Shown one piece after another: positions 17,602 to 25,214 of a stretch of 64,000 nucleotides of DNA (the stretch's first letter is position 1; every line of letters starts with the position of its first letter). The notes beneath the pieces were generated by a model, which did not search any database, was not told the DNA's origin, and saw only the letters and a program-made list of their open reading frames with translations. Position numbers and translations under genes: made by a program. Location: the NCBI RefSeq assembly GCF_000367365.1, contig NZ_BARF01000059.1, positions 186,001 to 250,000 of the forward strand, given 5' to 3'. The DNA comes from Streptomyces prunicolor NBRC 13075. Its GTDB lineage: Bacteria > Actinomycetota > Actinomycetes > Streptomycetales > Streptomycetaceae.

Positions 17602-19275
17602 TTGATCAAGGTAAGCGTTGTCGTGCCTGTCTACAACGCCGGTTCCTACATTGACCGTTGTGCGCCGTCGCTGGTCAACCAGAGCCTGGGGGCCGACGCG
17701 TACGAGGTCGTGTACGTCGACGACGGGTCGACGGACGACTCCGCCGAACGACTCGAACGGCTGGCCGAGGCGCATGAGCACGTCCGGGTGTACCGGCAGG
17801 AGAACTCCGGCTGGCCGGGCAAGCCGCGGAATGTGGGGGTCGACCGGGCCAAGGGGAAGTACGTCCAATTCGTCGATCAGGACGACGAGTTGTCGTACGA
17901 GGCGCTGGAGCGGCTGTACGCCCTGGCGGAGCGCAACGGGTCGGACATCGTGCTGGGCAAGGTGCACGGGACGATGCAGGGGCCCAGCAATGTGTTCAAG
18001 CGGACGGTCGAGCGGTGCACGGCCGCCGACGCGCCGCTCTTCGAGAGCCTGACGCCGCACAAGATGTTCCGCCGGGAGTTCCTTCGGGAGCACGGGATCC
18101 GCTTCCCGGAGGGGCGGGTCAGGCTGGAGGACCAGTTGTTCATGGCGCGCACCTATGTGCGGGCCAAGACGGTGTCGATACTCGGCAACTACCCCTGCTA
18201 CCAATGGAATCGGCGGGAGGACGGCGGCAACAACAGCGGCCGCCGGATCACCGCCGACGACTACTACGGCCACTTGGACAAGGTCGTGGAGGCGATCAAG
18301 GAGGGCACACCGCCGGGCGACCTCCAGGACCGGCTGCTGCGCCGCTCGTACCGCGTGGAGTTGCTACGGCCGGTCAGCGAGCCGCGCGTACTGCGGCGCA
18401 CCGGCAAGGACTTGGAGGAGTACTTCACCACCGTCCGCCGGATGGCGATGACGAGCTATCCGCCGGGGGTGAGCGAAGGGCTCCCGGCGATCAGCCGGCT
18501 GCGGGCGGAGCTGCTCGTGCGGGACCGGCTGGACTCCCTGGTCGAACTCGCCCGCCGTACCGAGCAGATCAAGGCGCACGTCGAGGTGGACGACATGCGC
18601 TGGCGCAACGACAAGCTGGTGCTGCGGACCCGGATCGGCATGGTCCGGGGCGACGGCGAGCCGCTGACCGTCGTGGAGCGCGGCGGCCGGATGCTGCTCG
18701 ACCCCGAACTCCTGGACGGTATAAGGGGAGCGGAGGACTGGGAGGTTCCCGACCCCTTCTCGTACGCGTACGGGGAACTCATCGTGCACGACACCGCCGA
18801 CAACCACTGGTGGTACCCGGACGGGGAGTTGACACCGACGCTGGAACCGCTCGGCGGCGGCCGTCACCGGGTCGTGGTCGCCGGTGAGTCGGTCATCGAC
18901 CCGCTGACTCTGAGCGGTGACGCGCCCATGAGCACCGGCGCCTATCAAGTCTGGGGCAGCGCCCAGCTGTTGGGTGTCGGGCGGCGTCCTCGGCTGGCCC
19001 CCGCGCCGGGCAGTACCCGTATCGCCCTCGGCACCGTCGCGGTCGGCACGCCCCCACGCTTGGTCTCCCCCACTTGGGCCGGCCCGGGCGGACAGCTCCG
19101 GCTCACCGTCGGCGACCCCGGCCGGATCGGCACCACCCGCCGCGTCCTGCTCCGGACCACCGCCGACCACCGCCTCCGCCACGGCGTCCGCGAGGTACTG
19201 CGGCGTCTGCCACCGGGCGCACGCAAGAACATTCGCGCCACCGCGCGGCGGGCGGAGGGCTGGATGCTCGGGTAG
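17602..19275 (+). CDS. Glycosyltransferase family 2 with C-terminal extension
   Basis: 557 residues from a TTG at 17602 with a G-rich ribosome binding site. Residues 1-230 are a GT-A fold (KVSVVVPVYNAGSYIDRC; nucleotide/metal site VDQDDE at 91-96; acceptor region RLEDQLFMARTYV). The second half (about 300-557) is a beta-rich extension as seen in wall teichoic acid type GT2 proteins. It probably decorates a cell-wall polymer from a nucleotide sugar. No membrane segment is evident. It stands alone between cellulose and glucanase genes, and no polymer biosynthesis gene is nearby. Confidence 0.8.
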   Translation: MIKVSVVVPVYNAGSYIDRCAPSLVNQSLGADAYEVVYVDDGSTDDSAERLERLAEAHEHVRVYRQENSGWPGKPRNVGVDRAKGKYVQFVDQDDELSYEALERLYALAERNGSDIVLGKVHGTMQGPSNVFKRTVERCTAADAPLFESLTPHKMFRREFLREHGIRFPEGRVRLEDQLFMARTYVRAKTVSILGNYPCYQWNRREDGGNNSGRRITADDYYGHLDKVVEAIKEGTPPGDLQDRLLRRSYRVELLRPVSEPRVLRRTGKDLEEYFTTVRRMAMTSYPPGVSEGLPAISRLRAELLVRDRLDSLVELARRTEQIKAHVEVDDMRWRNDKLVLRTRIGMVRGDGEPLTVVERGGRMLLDPELLDGIRGAEDWEVPDPFSYAYGELIVHDTADNHWWYPDGELTPTLEPLGGGRHRVVVAGESVIDPLTLSGDAPMSTGAYQVWGSAQLLGVGRRPRLAPAPGSTRIALGTVAVGTPPRLVSPTWAGPGGQLRLTVGDPGRIGTTRRVLLRTTADHRLRHGVREVLRRLPPGARKNIRATARRAEGWMLG

Positions 19276-19314
19276 CGGGGGCACGGGGGTCGTAGGGGCG
19301 AGACCCGGTGTCCG

Positions 19315-21288
19315 TCAGGCGCCGAAGACCTGGAACTCCGAGACCTGCCCGGCCGGCCAACCGGTGTTGGCGGTGAAGGTGAGCCGTAGGTAGCGGGTGG
19401 TGACGGTGGACGGGAGCGTGAGGGTCGCCGCGTTGCCGGTCGCCGGGTCGAAGGTGTAACCCGCCGGGGCGAGGAGCTGGGTGGTGGTGCCGGCGTCCGT
19501 GCCGCCCTGCACGGTGATCGTCTGGGTGCGGGTGGCCCAGGCGGTCGCCGGCGGAAGGCGGAGGACGATCCGCTTGACGCCGGTCGCTGCGCCCAGATCG
19601 ACTTGGACCCACTGGGGGAACGCGTTGTTGGCGGACTCCCAGTAGGTGTTCGTGTCGCCGTCGGTCGCATTGCCGGAGCCGTAGATCTGGGTGTGGCTGC
19701 TCTCCGAAGTGGGTTGGTGGAGGGCCAGGTTGGTGGTGCCGGACGGGGGGTCGGTGGTGACGGTGGCCTGGTTGGAGGGCTGCGAGACGTTGCCCGCCGC
19801 GTCGTGGGCGACGACGTCGAAGGTGTAAGCGGTGGACGCGCCAAGTCCCGTGACGGTGAAGGAGGTTGAGCCGGTCGTGCCCACCTGGGTGCTGGTGGAG
19901 CCGGACACCTGGAGGATCCGGTAGCCGGTGACACCGACGTTGTCGGTCGCCGTGTTCCAGCTCAGCGAGACGGAGTTGCTGGTGTGCCCGGTGACGGTCA
20001 GGCCGCCCGGCGCGGCGGGCGGTGTGGTGTCGCCGCCGGTCGGAACCACCGGCTGGGTGGGGCGAGTTGGGGTCAGCGCGAGCTGGCCCTTGAGCATGCG
20101 CCCGCCGTCGCCGGTCAGGCGCAGGTAGTAGTCGGAGGAGCAGGCGGTGCCGTCCTCGTCGAGGGCGAGGAAACCGGAGTTCGTGGGCACCCAGGCCTGG
20201 GTCTCGGCGGTCTTGGCGATCTGGTTGCCCTCGTTGTACTCGTCGAACATGGAGATGTAGATGCCCTGCACCCCGGCCCGCACCATGTTGTAGAACTGCC
20301 GCCACATGAAGTCGCCGTGCGCGCGCTGCCGCCCGGAGACGTCGCCGGGCAGGACGCAGGGCTGGAAGTCGATGCCGTTGGCGTTGCAGTCGGCCTGGTC
20401 GGGGACGGTGTAGGTGGTGTAGGCGTTGTCGGCCTCGGTGATGTTGCCGATGGCGCCGACCATCCACGGCGAGATCATGTTGAAGGCGTGATAGACGCCC
20501 AGGAAGCCGGACTTCGAGCCCCCGGTGCCCGTCCGCCATTCGCGCGGGACGCCGCCGATGACGTAACAGCCCTGATTCTTGAACCAGTTGACGACGTCGA
20601 GGCAGGCGTCGGCGGTGAAGGGGTGGTTGGGGTCGTCGAAGCCGAAGCCCCAGATGCAGACGACCGGCTTGCCGTTCTGCTTCCCGTAGGCCGAACTCGC
20701 GGTGTGCGCGGACATCTTGTTCGTCCAGTCCGTCTTGATCTCGGACTGCATGTTCGTCCAGTTGGAGACGTCGTACATGATGTAGAACTTCCGCCCGTAC
20801 GACTCGGCGGCGCTGCGCACCTTGGTCGCCATGGCGTCGCGGGTGGGGCCCTCGCCGCCGGTGGGGTTGAAGCGCTGGAGAGCGGCGGTGTCGATGTTGT
20901 TCTGCTGCATCCACAGGAAGTGGGTGTTCACCGTCTGCTGGTCGTAGGAGGAGAACAGCTTGGCGGGCTGGCCGTTGCCGAGGGCGGCGTACGACGTCTG
21001 GTAGGTGCTGCTGTACTCGCGTACGTCGGGCCAGCATTTGATGTTGGTGTTGGTCGGGGACGGAGGCTGGCCCCAGTCCTGGCTCCAGTGCCACCAGCCG
21101 TTGATGGGCGCGCCGTCGCCGCCGCAGGCGAACCAGCCCTGGTAGCCGACGGTGATCTTGCCGACGACATCGCCCGGCGCGCCGGCCGCCGACGCGGTCG
21201 GGGCGAGTGCGGTCTCGGTCGCTCCCGCGGCTCCCACCGCGGTGGCCGCGATCGCGGCTCTCAGGAAGACTCTGCGTGTGACACCCAT
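19315..21288 (-). CDS. Secreted GH71/GH99-like hydrolase with FN3 and discoidin domains
   Basis: 657 residues from the ATG at 21288 (GGAGGAG upstream; a longer reading frame merges into the neighbour's 3' end). Tat signal TRRVFLRAA, mature from about 35. The catalytic domain (about 36-410) follows the GH99/GH71-like pattern: KITVGYQGWFACGGDG, FYIMYDVSNW, PVVCIWGFGFDDPNHP and ISMFDEYNEGNQI carrying the likely acidic residues. A fibronectin III domain (about 425-515) and a C-terminal discoidin/CBM32-like domain (about 520-657) follow. GH71 proteins cut alpha-1,3-glucan and GH99 proteins alpha-mannosides; next to two GH87 genes, the former is more likely. Confidence 0.82.
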   Translation of the reverse strand: MGVTRRVFLRAAIAATAVGAAGATETALAPTASAAGAPGDVVGKITVGYQGWFACGGDGAPINGWWHWSQDWGQPPSPTNTNIKCWPDVREYSSTYQTSYAALGNGQPAKLFSSYDQQTVNTHFLWMQQNNIDTAALQRFNPTGGEGPTRDAMATKVRSAAESYGRKFYIMYDVSNWTNMQSEIKTDWTNKMSAHTASSAYGKQNGKPVVCIWGFGFDDPNHPFTADACLDVVNWFKNQGCYVIGGVPREWRTGTGGSKSGFLGVYHAFNMISPWMVGAIGNITEADNAYTTYTVPDQADCNANGIDFQPCVLPGDVSGRQRAHGDFMWRQFYNMVRAGVQGIYISMFDEYNEGNQIAKTAETQAWVPTNSGFLALDEDGTACSSDYYLRLTGDGGRMLKGQLALTPTRPTQPVVPTGGDTTPPAAPGGLTVTGHTSNSVSLSWNTATDNVGVTGYRILQVSGSTSTQVGTTGSTSFTVTGLGASTAYTFDVVAHDAAGNVSQPSNQATVTTDPPSGTTNLALHQPTSESSHTQIYGSGNATDGDTNTYWESANNAFPQWVQVDLGAATGVKRIVLRLPPATAWATRTQTITVQGGTDAGTTTQLLAPAGYTFDPATGNAATLTLPSTVTTRYLRLTFTANTGWPAGQVSEFQVFGA

Positions 21289-21309
21289 ATCTGGACTCCT
21301 CCGCACTCC

Positions 21310-21336
21310 TGTTGACGCCTGTTGACGGTTGTTGAC
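21310..21336 (-). promoter_or_regulatory. Three direct repeats phased at 10 bp
   Basis: TGTTGAC occurs at 21310, 21320 and 21330 on the plus strand, exactly one helical turn apart, 22-48 bases before the start of the GH71/99-like gene. Such phased direct repeats are typical binding sites of OmpR/SARP-type activators or of cooperatively binding repressors. Confidence 0.45.
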
Positions 21337-21350
21337 TCCGCCTGGTGGGC

Positions 21351-21390
21351 GGTGCCGCCGAGCGCGCTCACGCTCGCGCTCGGCGGCACC
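21351..21390 (-). terminator. Terminator hairpin after the first GH87 gene
   Basis: A perfect 16-base stem (21351-21366 with 21375-21390, GGTGCCGCCGAGCGCG) with an 8-base loop, 12 bases beyond the stop codon at 21402. It insulates the GH87 gene from the following GH71/99-like gene. Confidence 0.8.
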
Positions 21391-21401
21391 ATCGGGTCGG
21401 A

Positions 21402-24400
21402 TCAGCTGTTCCAGACCTGGAACTCCGAGATCTGACCCGCCGGCCAGCCGTTGTTCGCCGTGATGTTGACCCGCAGGTATCGCTGGGTGGTCGCGGTGAA
21501 CGTGAGGGTGACCGTGTTGTTGGTGGTGGGGTCGAAGGTGTACGTCGCCGACGACTTGAGGGTGCTGAAGGTGGCGCCGTCGGTGCTGCCGGACAGGGTC
21601 AGCGTCTGGTTGCGGGCGCCCCAGGTCGCGGGGAGCTGGAGGACGACCCGGCCGGCGCTCTGCGCTGAGCCGAGGTCCACCTGGACCCACTGCGGGAAGG
21701 CGTTGTTGGCGCTCTCCCAGTAGGTGCCCTGGTTGCCGTCCGTCACGTTCGACGACGCGTACACGTCGGTGTGGCTGGACTCGGTGGTGGCCGCGCCGGC
21801 CGCCAGATTCCGGCTTACGGTTCCCGCGCCAACTCCGGTCAGCGCGACCGTGGTTGTGCCGTTCGACGCGTTGCTGGCGATGCTGAGATCACCGGCGCGG
21901 GTGCCGGACGCGGTGGGCGTGAACGTGACGCTCACCGTGCAGGAGGCGCCCGCCGCGATCGACGAACCGCAGGTGTTGGTCTGCGCGAAGTCGCCCGTGA
22001 CGGTGATACCCGAGACGGTCGCCGCCGCCGTACCGGAGTTGGTCACCGTGACCGTCTTCGCGCTGCTGGCGGTGTTGAGCGCCTGAGTGGCGTACGACAA
22101 CGACGTCGGGTCGGCCGACAGGGTCGCCGGTGAGGAGCCGCCGCCGCTGGGGAACACCTCGAAGTCCGACAACTGGGCAGCGTTCCAGCCCGAGTTGGCG
22201 GTGATGTTGACCCGTACATAGCGCGCCGTGGCCGAACTGAACGTGATGGTCACGGTGTTGGCGTTGGCGCTCGGGTCGAAGGTGTACCCGGCCGAGGCCT
22301 TGAGCGTGGAGAAGCTGGAGCCGTCCGTGGAGCCCTGCACCGACAGGGTCTGGGTGCGGGCCGACCACGCCGTCGCCGGCGGTAGCTTGAGCACGACCTT
22401 GCCGACGCCGTAGTTCTGGCCGAGGTCGACCTGGGCCCACTGCGGGAACGAACCGAGCGTGCCCTCCCAGTACGTGGACGCGTCCGTATCGGTGAGGTTC
22501 GAGGCGACGTACGGACTGCTGCTCGAACTCGCCGAAGCCGGCCGCCCGGCGGCGATGTTCGTGGTGCTGTCGATGCCGGTGCCGGTCAGGGAGACCGTGG
22601 TCGGGCTGTTGTTGGCGTTGCTGGTGACGGTCAGGGTGCCCGCGCGCGCTCCGCCCGTGGTGGGCTTGAAGCCGACGTTCACCGTGCAGGAGGCGCCGAC
22701 CGCGAGGGTGGAGCAGTTGTTGGTCTGGCTGAAGTCTCCGGTCGCCGTGACGGCGGAGATGCTCGCCGACGCCGTACCCGAGTTGGTCACGGTCACCGTC
22801 TGCGCGGTGGCCGAGGAGCCGACCACCGTTCCGGCGAAGGACAGGCTCGCCGGGTCGGTGTTCAGCACCGGGCCGGGCGCGGTGCCGGTACCGGAGAGGC
22901 TGACCGTGTTGGTGGTCCCGCCCGCGTTGACGGTCAGGGATCCGTTACGGCTGCCCGCCGCCGTCGGCGCGAACTTCACACTGACGGTGCACGAGCCGTT
23001 CGCCGCGATCGACGAACCGCAGGTGTTGGTCTGGGAGTAGTCGCCGCTGGTGGCGATCGAGGAGACGGACGCGGCGCTGTTGGTCGGGTTGGAGACCGTC
23101 ACGGTCTGCGCGGCGCTCGTCGAACCGGTCGCCACGGAACCGAAGTTGAGCGCGCCGGGGGTGGCCGTGACGCCCTCCGACGGGTAGGGCGGGTAGACCG
23201 GAGCGGGCCAACCGCCGCAGTACGGCGTGCCGCTGATGCCGGAGTTGCCGCCGCCGTCGGTGACGACGAAGTTGCCGCCCGAGCAGTTGTAGACCGGATT
23301 CGAGTAACCGACGCCGGTGGCCGTGACGTTGGTGAACTTGGCGGCGCCGCCGGTCTGTTCCTGGAGGGCGAAGGTTCCGGTGCCGGCGATGGTCACGTTG
23401 TTGAGGTTGACGCCGCTGATGGTGCCCTCGACCCACTGGACGGCTTCGTAAGGGCTCTGCTGGATCAGCGCGTTGGTCACGTTGATGGGGCCGGTGATCG
23501 CACCCTGGCTGCCGTCGAACCACAACGCGCCCACGCCGAACTGCCAGTTGGGGTCGAGGCTGCCGGCCCTCACCATGGTGTTGTCGGAGATCGTGGTGGT
23601 ACCGACCGGCGTCGAGGTGAAGCGCTGTCCGACGTGGATGCCGCCGCCCTGGGCGATGCCGGTGTCGACCACACGGTTGCCGCTGACGGTGTTGTCGTGG
23701 CCGCCGTAGATCGCGATGGCGTTGGCGAGGATCTGTAGCGACACGGTGTTGTTGGAGATCGTGTCGTTGGCGTCGGCGCCGAGGGCGGAGTCGGCCCAGG
23801 TGGCGATGCCGTCGTCGCCGGTGTTGCGGATCTCGCTGTTGGTCACCTTCGAATTGGTGACGCCACCATGGAAGTTGATGCCGTCGGCGGTGGTGTCACG
23901 GATGCGCATGCCGGTGAACGTCAGCCCGTCCATCGGCCCGTCCATCCAGGCGCCGACCTTCATGTGGTCGATCCACAGGTTGGAGACGGTCGAGTCGCTC
24001 ATCGCGCCGCCGATGCCGTTGACCTGGGCGCTGTCGTCGCGTTCCTGCACATTGCCGAAGATCGCGAAGTTCTGGAGGCGTACGTCGGTGCTCGCGTTGG
24101 GCGCGGAGTTGCCGTAGAAGCCGGGGGCCGTGCCGATGACGGTCGAGTACCACATGCCGGCGCCGGCGATCGTGACGTTGTTGACGCTGATGTGGCCGGG
24201 GATGTTGAAGGTGCCCGGCGGGATCCACACGGTGCCGCCGGGGCCCGCCGAGCTGATCGCGGCGTTGAAGGCGCTGGTCGCGTCGGCCACACCGGTCGCG
24301 TCGGCGCCCTTGCTGGTCACCGACACCGCGCCCGAGGGGGCGGCCAGGGCGGCGCCGACCTGCTCGAAGTCGGCGAAGTCGATCGTGTACGAGGAGGCGG

Positions 24401-24962
24401 TGTCACCCGCGTCGACCTGGAACTTGAAGGTCGTTCCGGCCGGATACGTGGTGGAGAACAGGCGGTGGGCCTCGTCGTAGAAGTGGTGCGGGTTGCTGCC
24501 CGGCGTGTTGGTGAAGGGGTAGCTGCCGTAGTACCAGCTGTAGGCGTTGGTCAACGTGAAGTCGGGCTGCTTGACCCCGTTGACGTACAGCGACAGCGCG
24601 GCGGTGTAGACCGAGCCGCCCGAGGTGTCGGGGATGCTGTAGCGGAAGTTGATCGAGTTGGTCGCCACCGGCGTGGTGAACGTGACGTACTGGCCGGTGC
24701 CCTGAAGCGTCGTCGCCTTGCGGTACGACGCCTCGTCGGCGAGTTGGCCCGCGGTGTAACTCGGGCCGATGTTCGTGCCGTTGGTCGCGGAGTTCTCCGC
24801 CTGCACCTCGACGTACGGGAGGCTCGCGCCGCTGCCGCCGGTGGCGGTGGACGCCGCCGCGGCGGGTGGGACGGCGAGAGCGAAGACGCCTACGGCGGTC
24901 AGCATCGCGGTGCTGACCGACCAGACGAGGGCTCGTCTCAGATCTCGGATGGAATGGAACAC
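21402..24962 (-). CDS. Secreted GH87-type alpha-1,3-glucanase-like protein with multiple Ig and discoidin domains
   Basis: 1186 residues. Signal peptide about 1-37; N-terminal beta-sandwich (about 45-205, VEVQAENSA, resembling CBM35); right-handed beta-helix (about 215-605) with the GH87 pattern GGTVWIPPGTFNIPGHI, GAGMWYSTVIG, IDHMKVGAWMDG, NTGDDGIATWAD; two Ig-like choice-of-anchor repeats (about 606-800); discoidin 1 (about 803-935); a third Ig-like repeat; discoidin 2 (about 1050-1186). GH87 members are alpha-1,3-glucanases/mycodextranases, acting on fungal wall or bacterial alpha-glucans. The multi-binding architecture suggests attachment to insoluble substrate. Substrate is by family, not proven here. 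Confidence 0.82.
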   Translation of the reverse strand: MFHSIRDLRRALVWSVSTAMLTAVGVFALAVPPAAAASTATGGSGASLPYVEVQAENSATNGTNIGPSYTAGQLADEASYRKATTLQGTGQYVTFTTPVATNSINFRYSIPDTSGGSVYTAALSLYVNGVKQPDFTLTNAYSWYYGSYPFTNTPGSNPHHFYDEAHRLFSTTYPAGTTFKFQVDAGDTASSYTIDFADFEQVGAALAAPSGAVSVTSKGADATGVADATSAFNAAISSAGPGGTVWIPPGTFNIPGHISVNNVTIAGAGMWYSTVIGTAPGFYGNSAPNASTDVRLQNFAIFGNVQERDDSAQVNGIGGAMSDSTVSNLWIDHMKVGAWMDGPMDGLTFTGMRIRDTTADGINFHGGVTNSKVTNSEIRNTGDDGIATWADSALGADANDTISNNTVSLQILANAIAIYGGHDNTVSGNRVVDTGIAQGGGIHVGQRFTSTPVGTTTISDNTMVRAGSLDPNWQFGVGALWFDGSQGAITGPINVTNALIQQSPYEAVQWVEGTISGVNLNNVTIAGTGTFALQEQTGGAAKFTNVTATGVGYSNPVYNCSGGNFVVTDGGGNSGISGTPYCGGWPAPVYPPYPSEGVTATPGALNFGSVATGSTSAAQTVTVSNPTNSAASVSSIATSGDYSQTNTCGSSIAANGSCTVSVKFAPTAAGSRNGSLTVNAGGTTNTVSLSGTGTAPGPVLNTDPASLSFAGTVVGSSATAQTVTVTNSGTASASISAVTATGDFSQTNNCSTLAVGASCTVNVGFKPTTGGARAGTLTVTSNANNSPTTVSLTGTGIDSTTNIAAGRPASASSSSSPYVASNLTDTDASTYWEGTLGSFPQWAQVDLGQNYGVGKVVLKLPPATAWSARTQTLSVQGSTDGSSFSTLKASAGYTFDPSANANTVTITFSSATARYVRVNITANSGWNAAQLSDFEVFPSGGGSSPATLSADPTSLSYATQALNTASSAKTVTVTNSGTAAATVSGITVTGDFAQTNTCGSSIAAGASCTVSVTFTPTASGTRAGDLSIASNASNGTTTVALTGVGAGTVSRNLAAGAATTESSHTDVYASSNVTDGNQGTYWESANNAFPQWVQVDLGSAQSAGRVVLQLPATWGARNQTLTLSGSTDGATFSTLKSSATYTFDPTTNNTVTLTFTATTQRYLRVNITANNGWPAGQISEFQVWNS

Positions 24963-25214
24963 GTGCCACTCCTTACGTAATGAAATGCCGGAACTGTCGC
25001 GCTGGCGCCGCCAGAGAGGGAGGGGAGACGGGGGGCTGGTGACGATGCATGGAGGACCGTAATGACGTTGACATGATCACGCAATAACTAGACAGAACTC
25101 TGCAACAAACAAATTTCCAGCCCGCAAGATCTCATGTGCCCCGTGCACATGATGGTGCCGCCGGACGGAATGTCCGGCGGCACGGTGCGGAAGGGACGGA
25201 GAGGGCAGAGGGAG
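24963..25214. promoter_or_regulatory. Intergenic region upstream of first GH87 gene
   Basis: 252 bases without a gene. It contains an A/T-rich island (25060-25130) that is probably the leftward promoter of the 1186-residue protein, and the hairpin at 25155-25183 that ends the upstream GH87 gene. Confidence 0.5.
25155..25183 (-). terminator. Terminator hairpin after the second GH87 gene
   Basis: Perfect 12-base arms GTGCCGCCGGAC (25155-25166) and its complement (25172-25183), loop GGAAT, 32 bases beyond the stop at 25215. Confidence 0.75.

Noticed and set aside
17602..19275. GT2 gene as part of a polysaccharide or antibiotic cluster
   Set aside because: No nucleotide-sugar, polymerase or secondary-metabolite genes lie around it.
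21402..21690. Extended GH71/99-like frame running into the GH87 3' end
   Set aside because: Signal peptide and RBS place the start at 21288. The extra stretch reads through the opposite frame of the discoidin module and a terminator.
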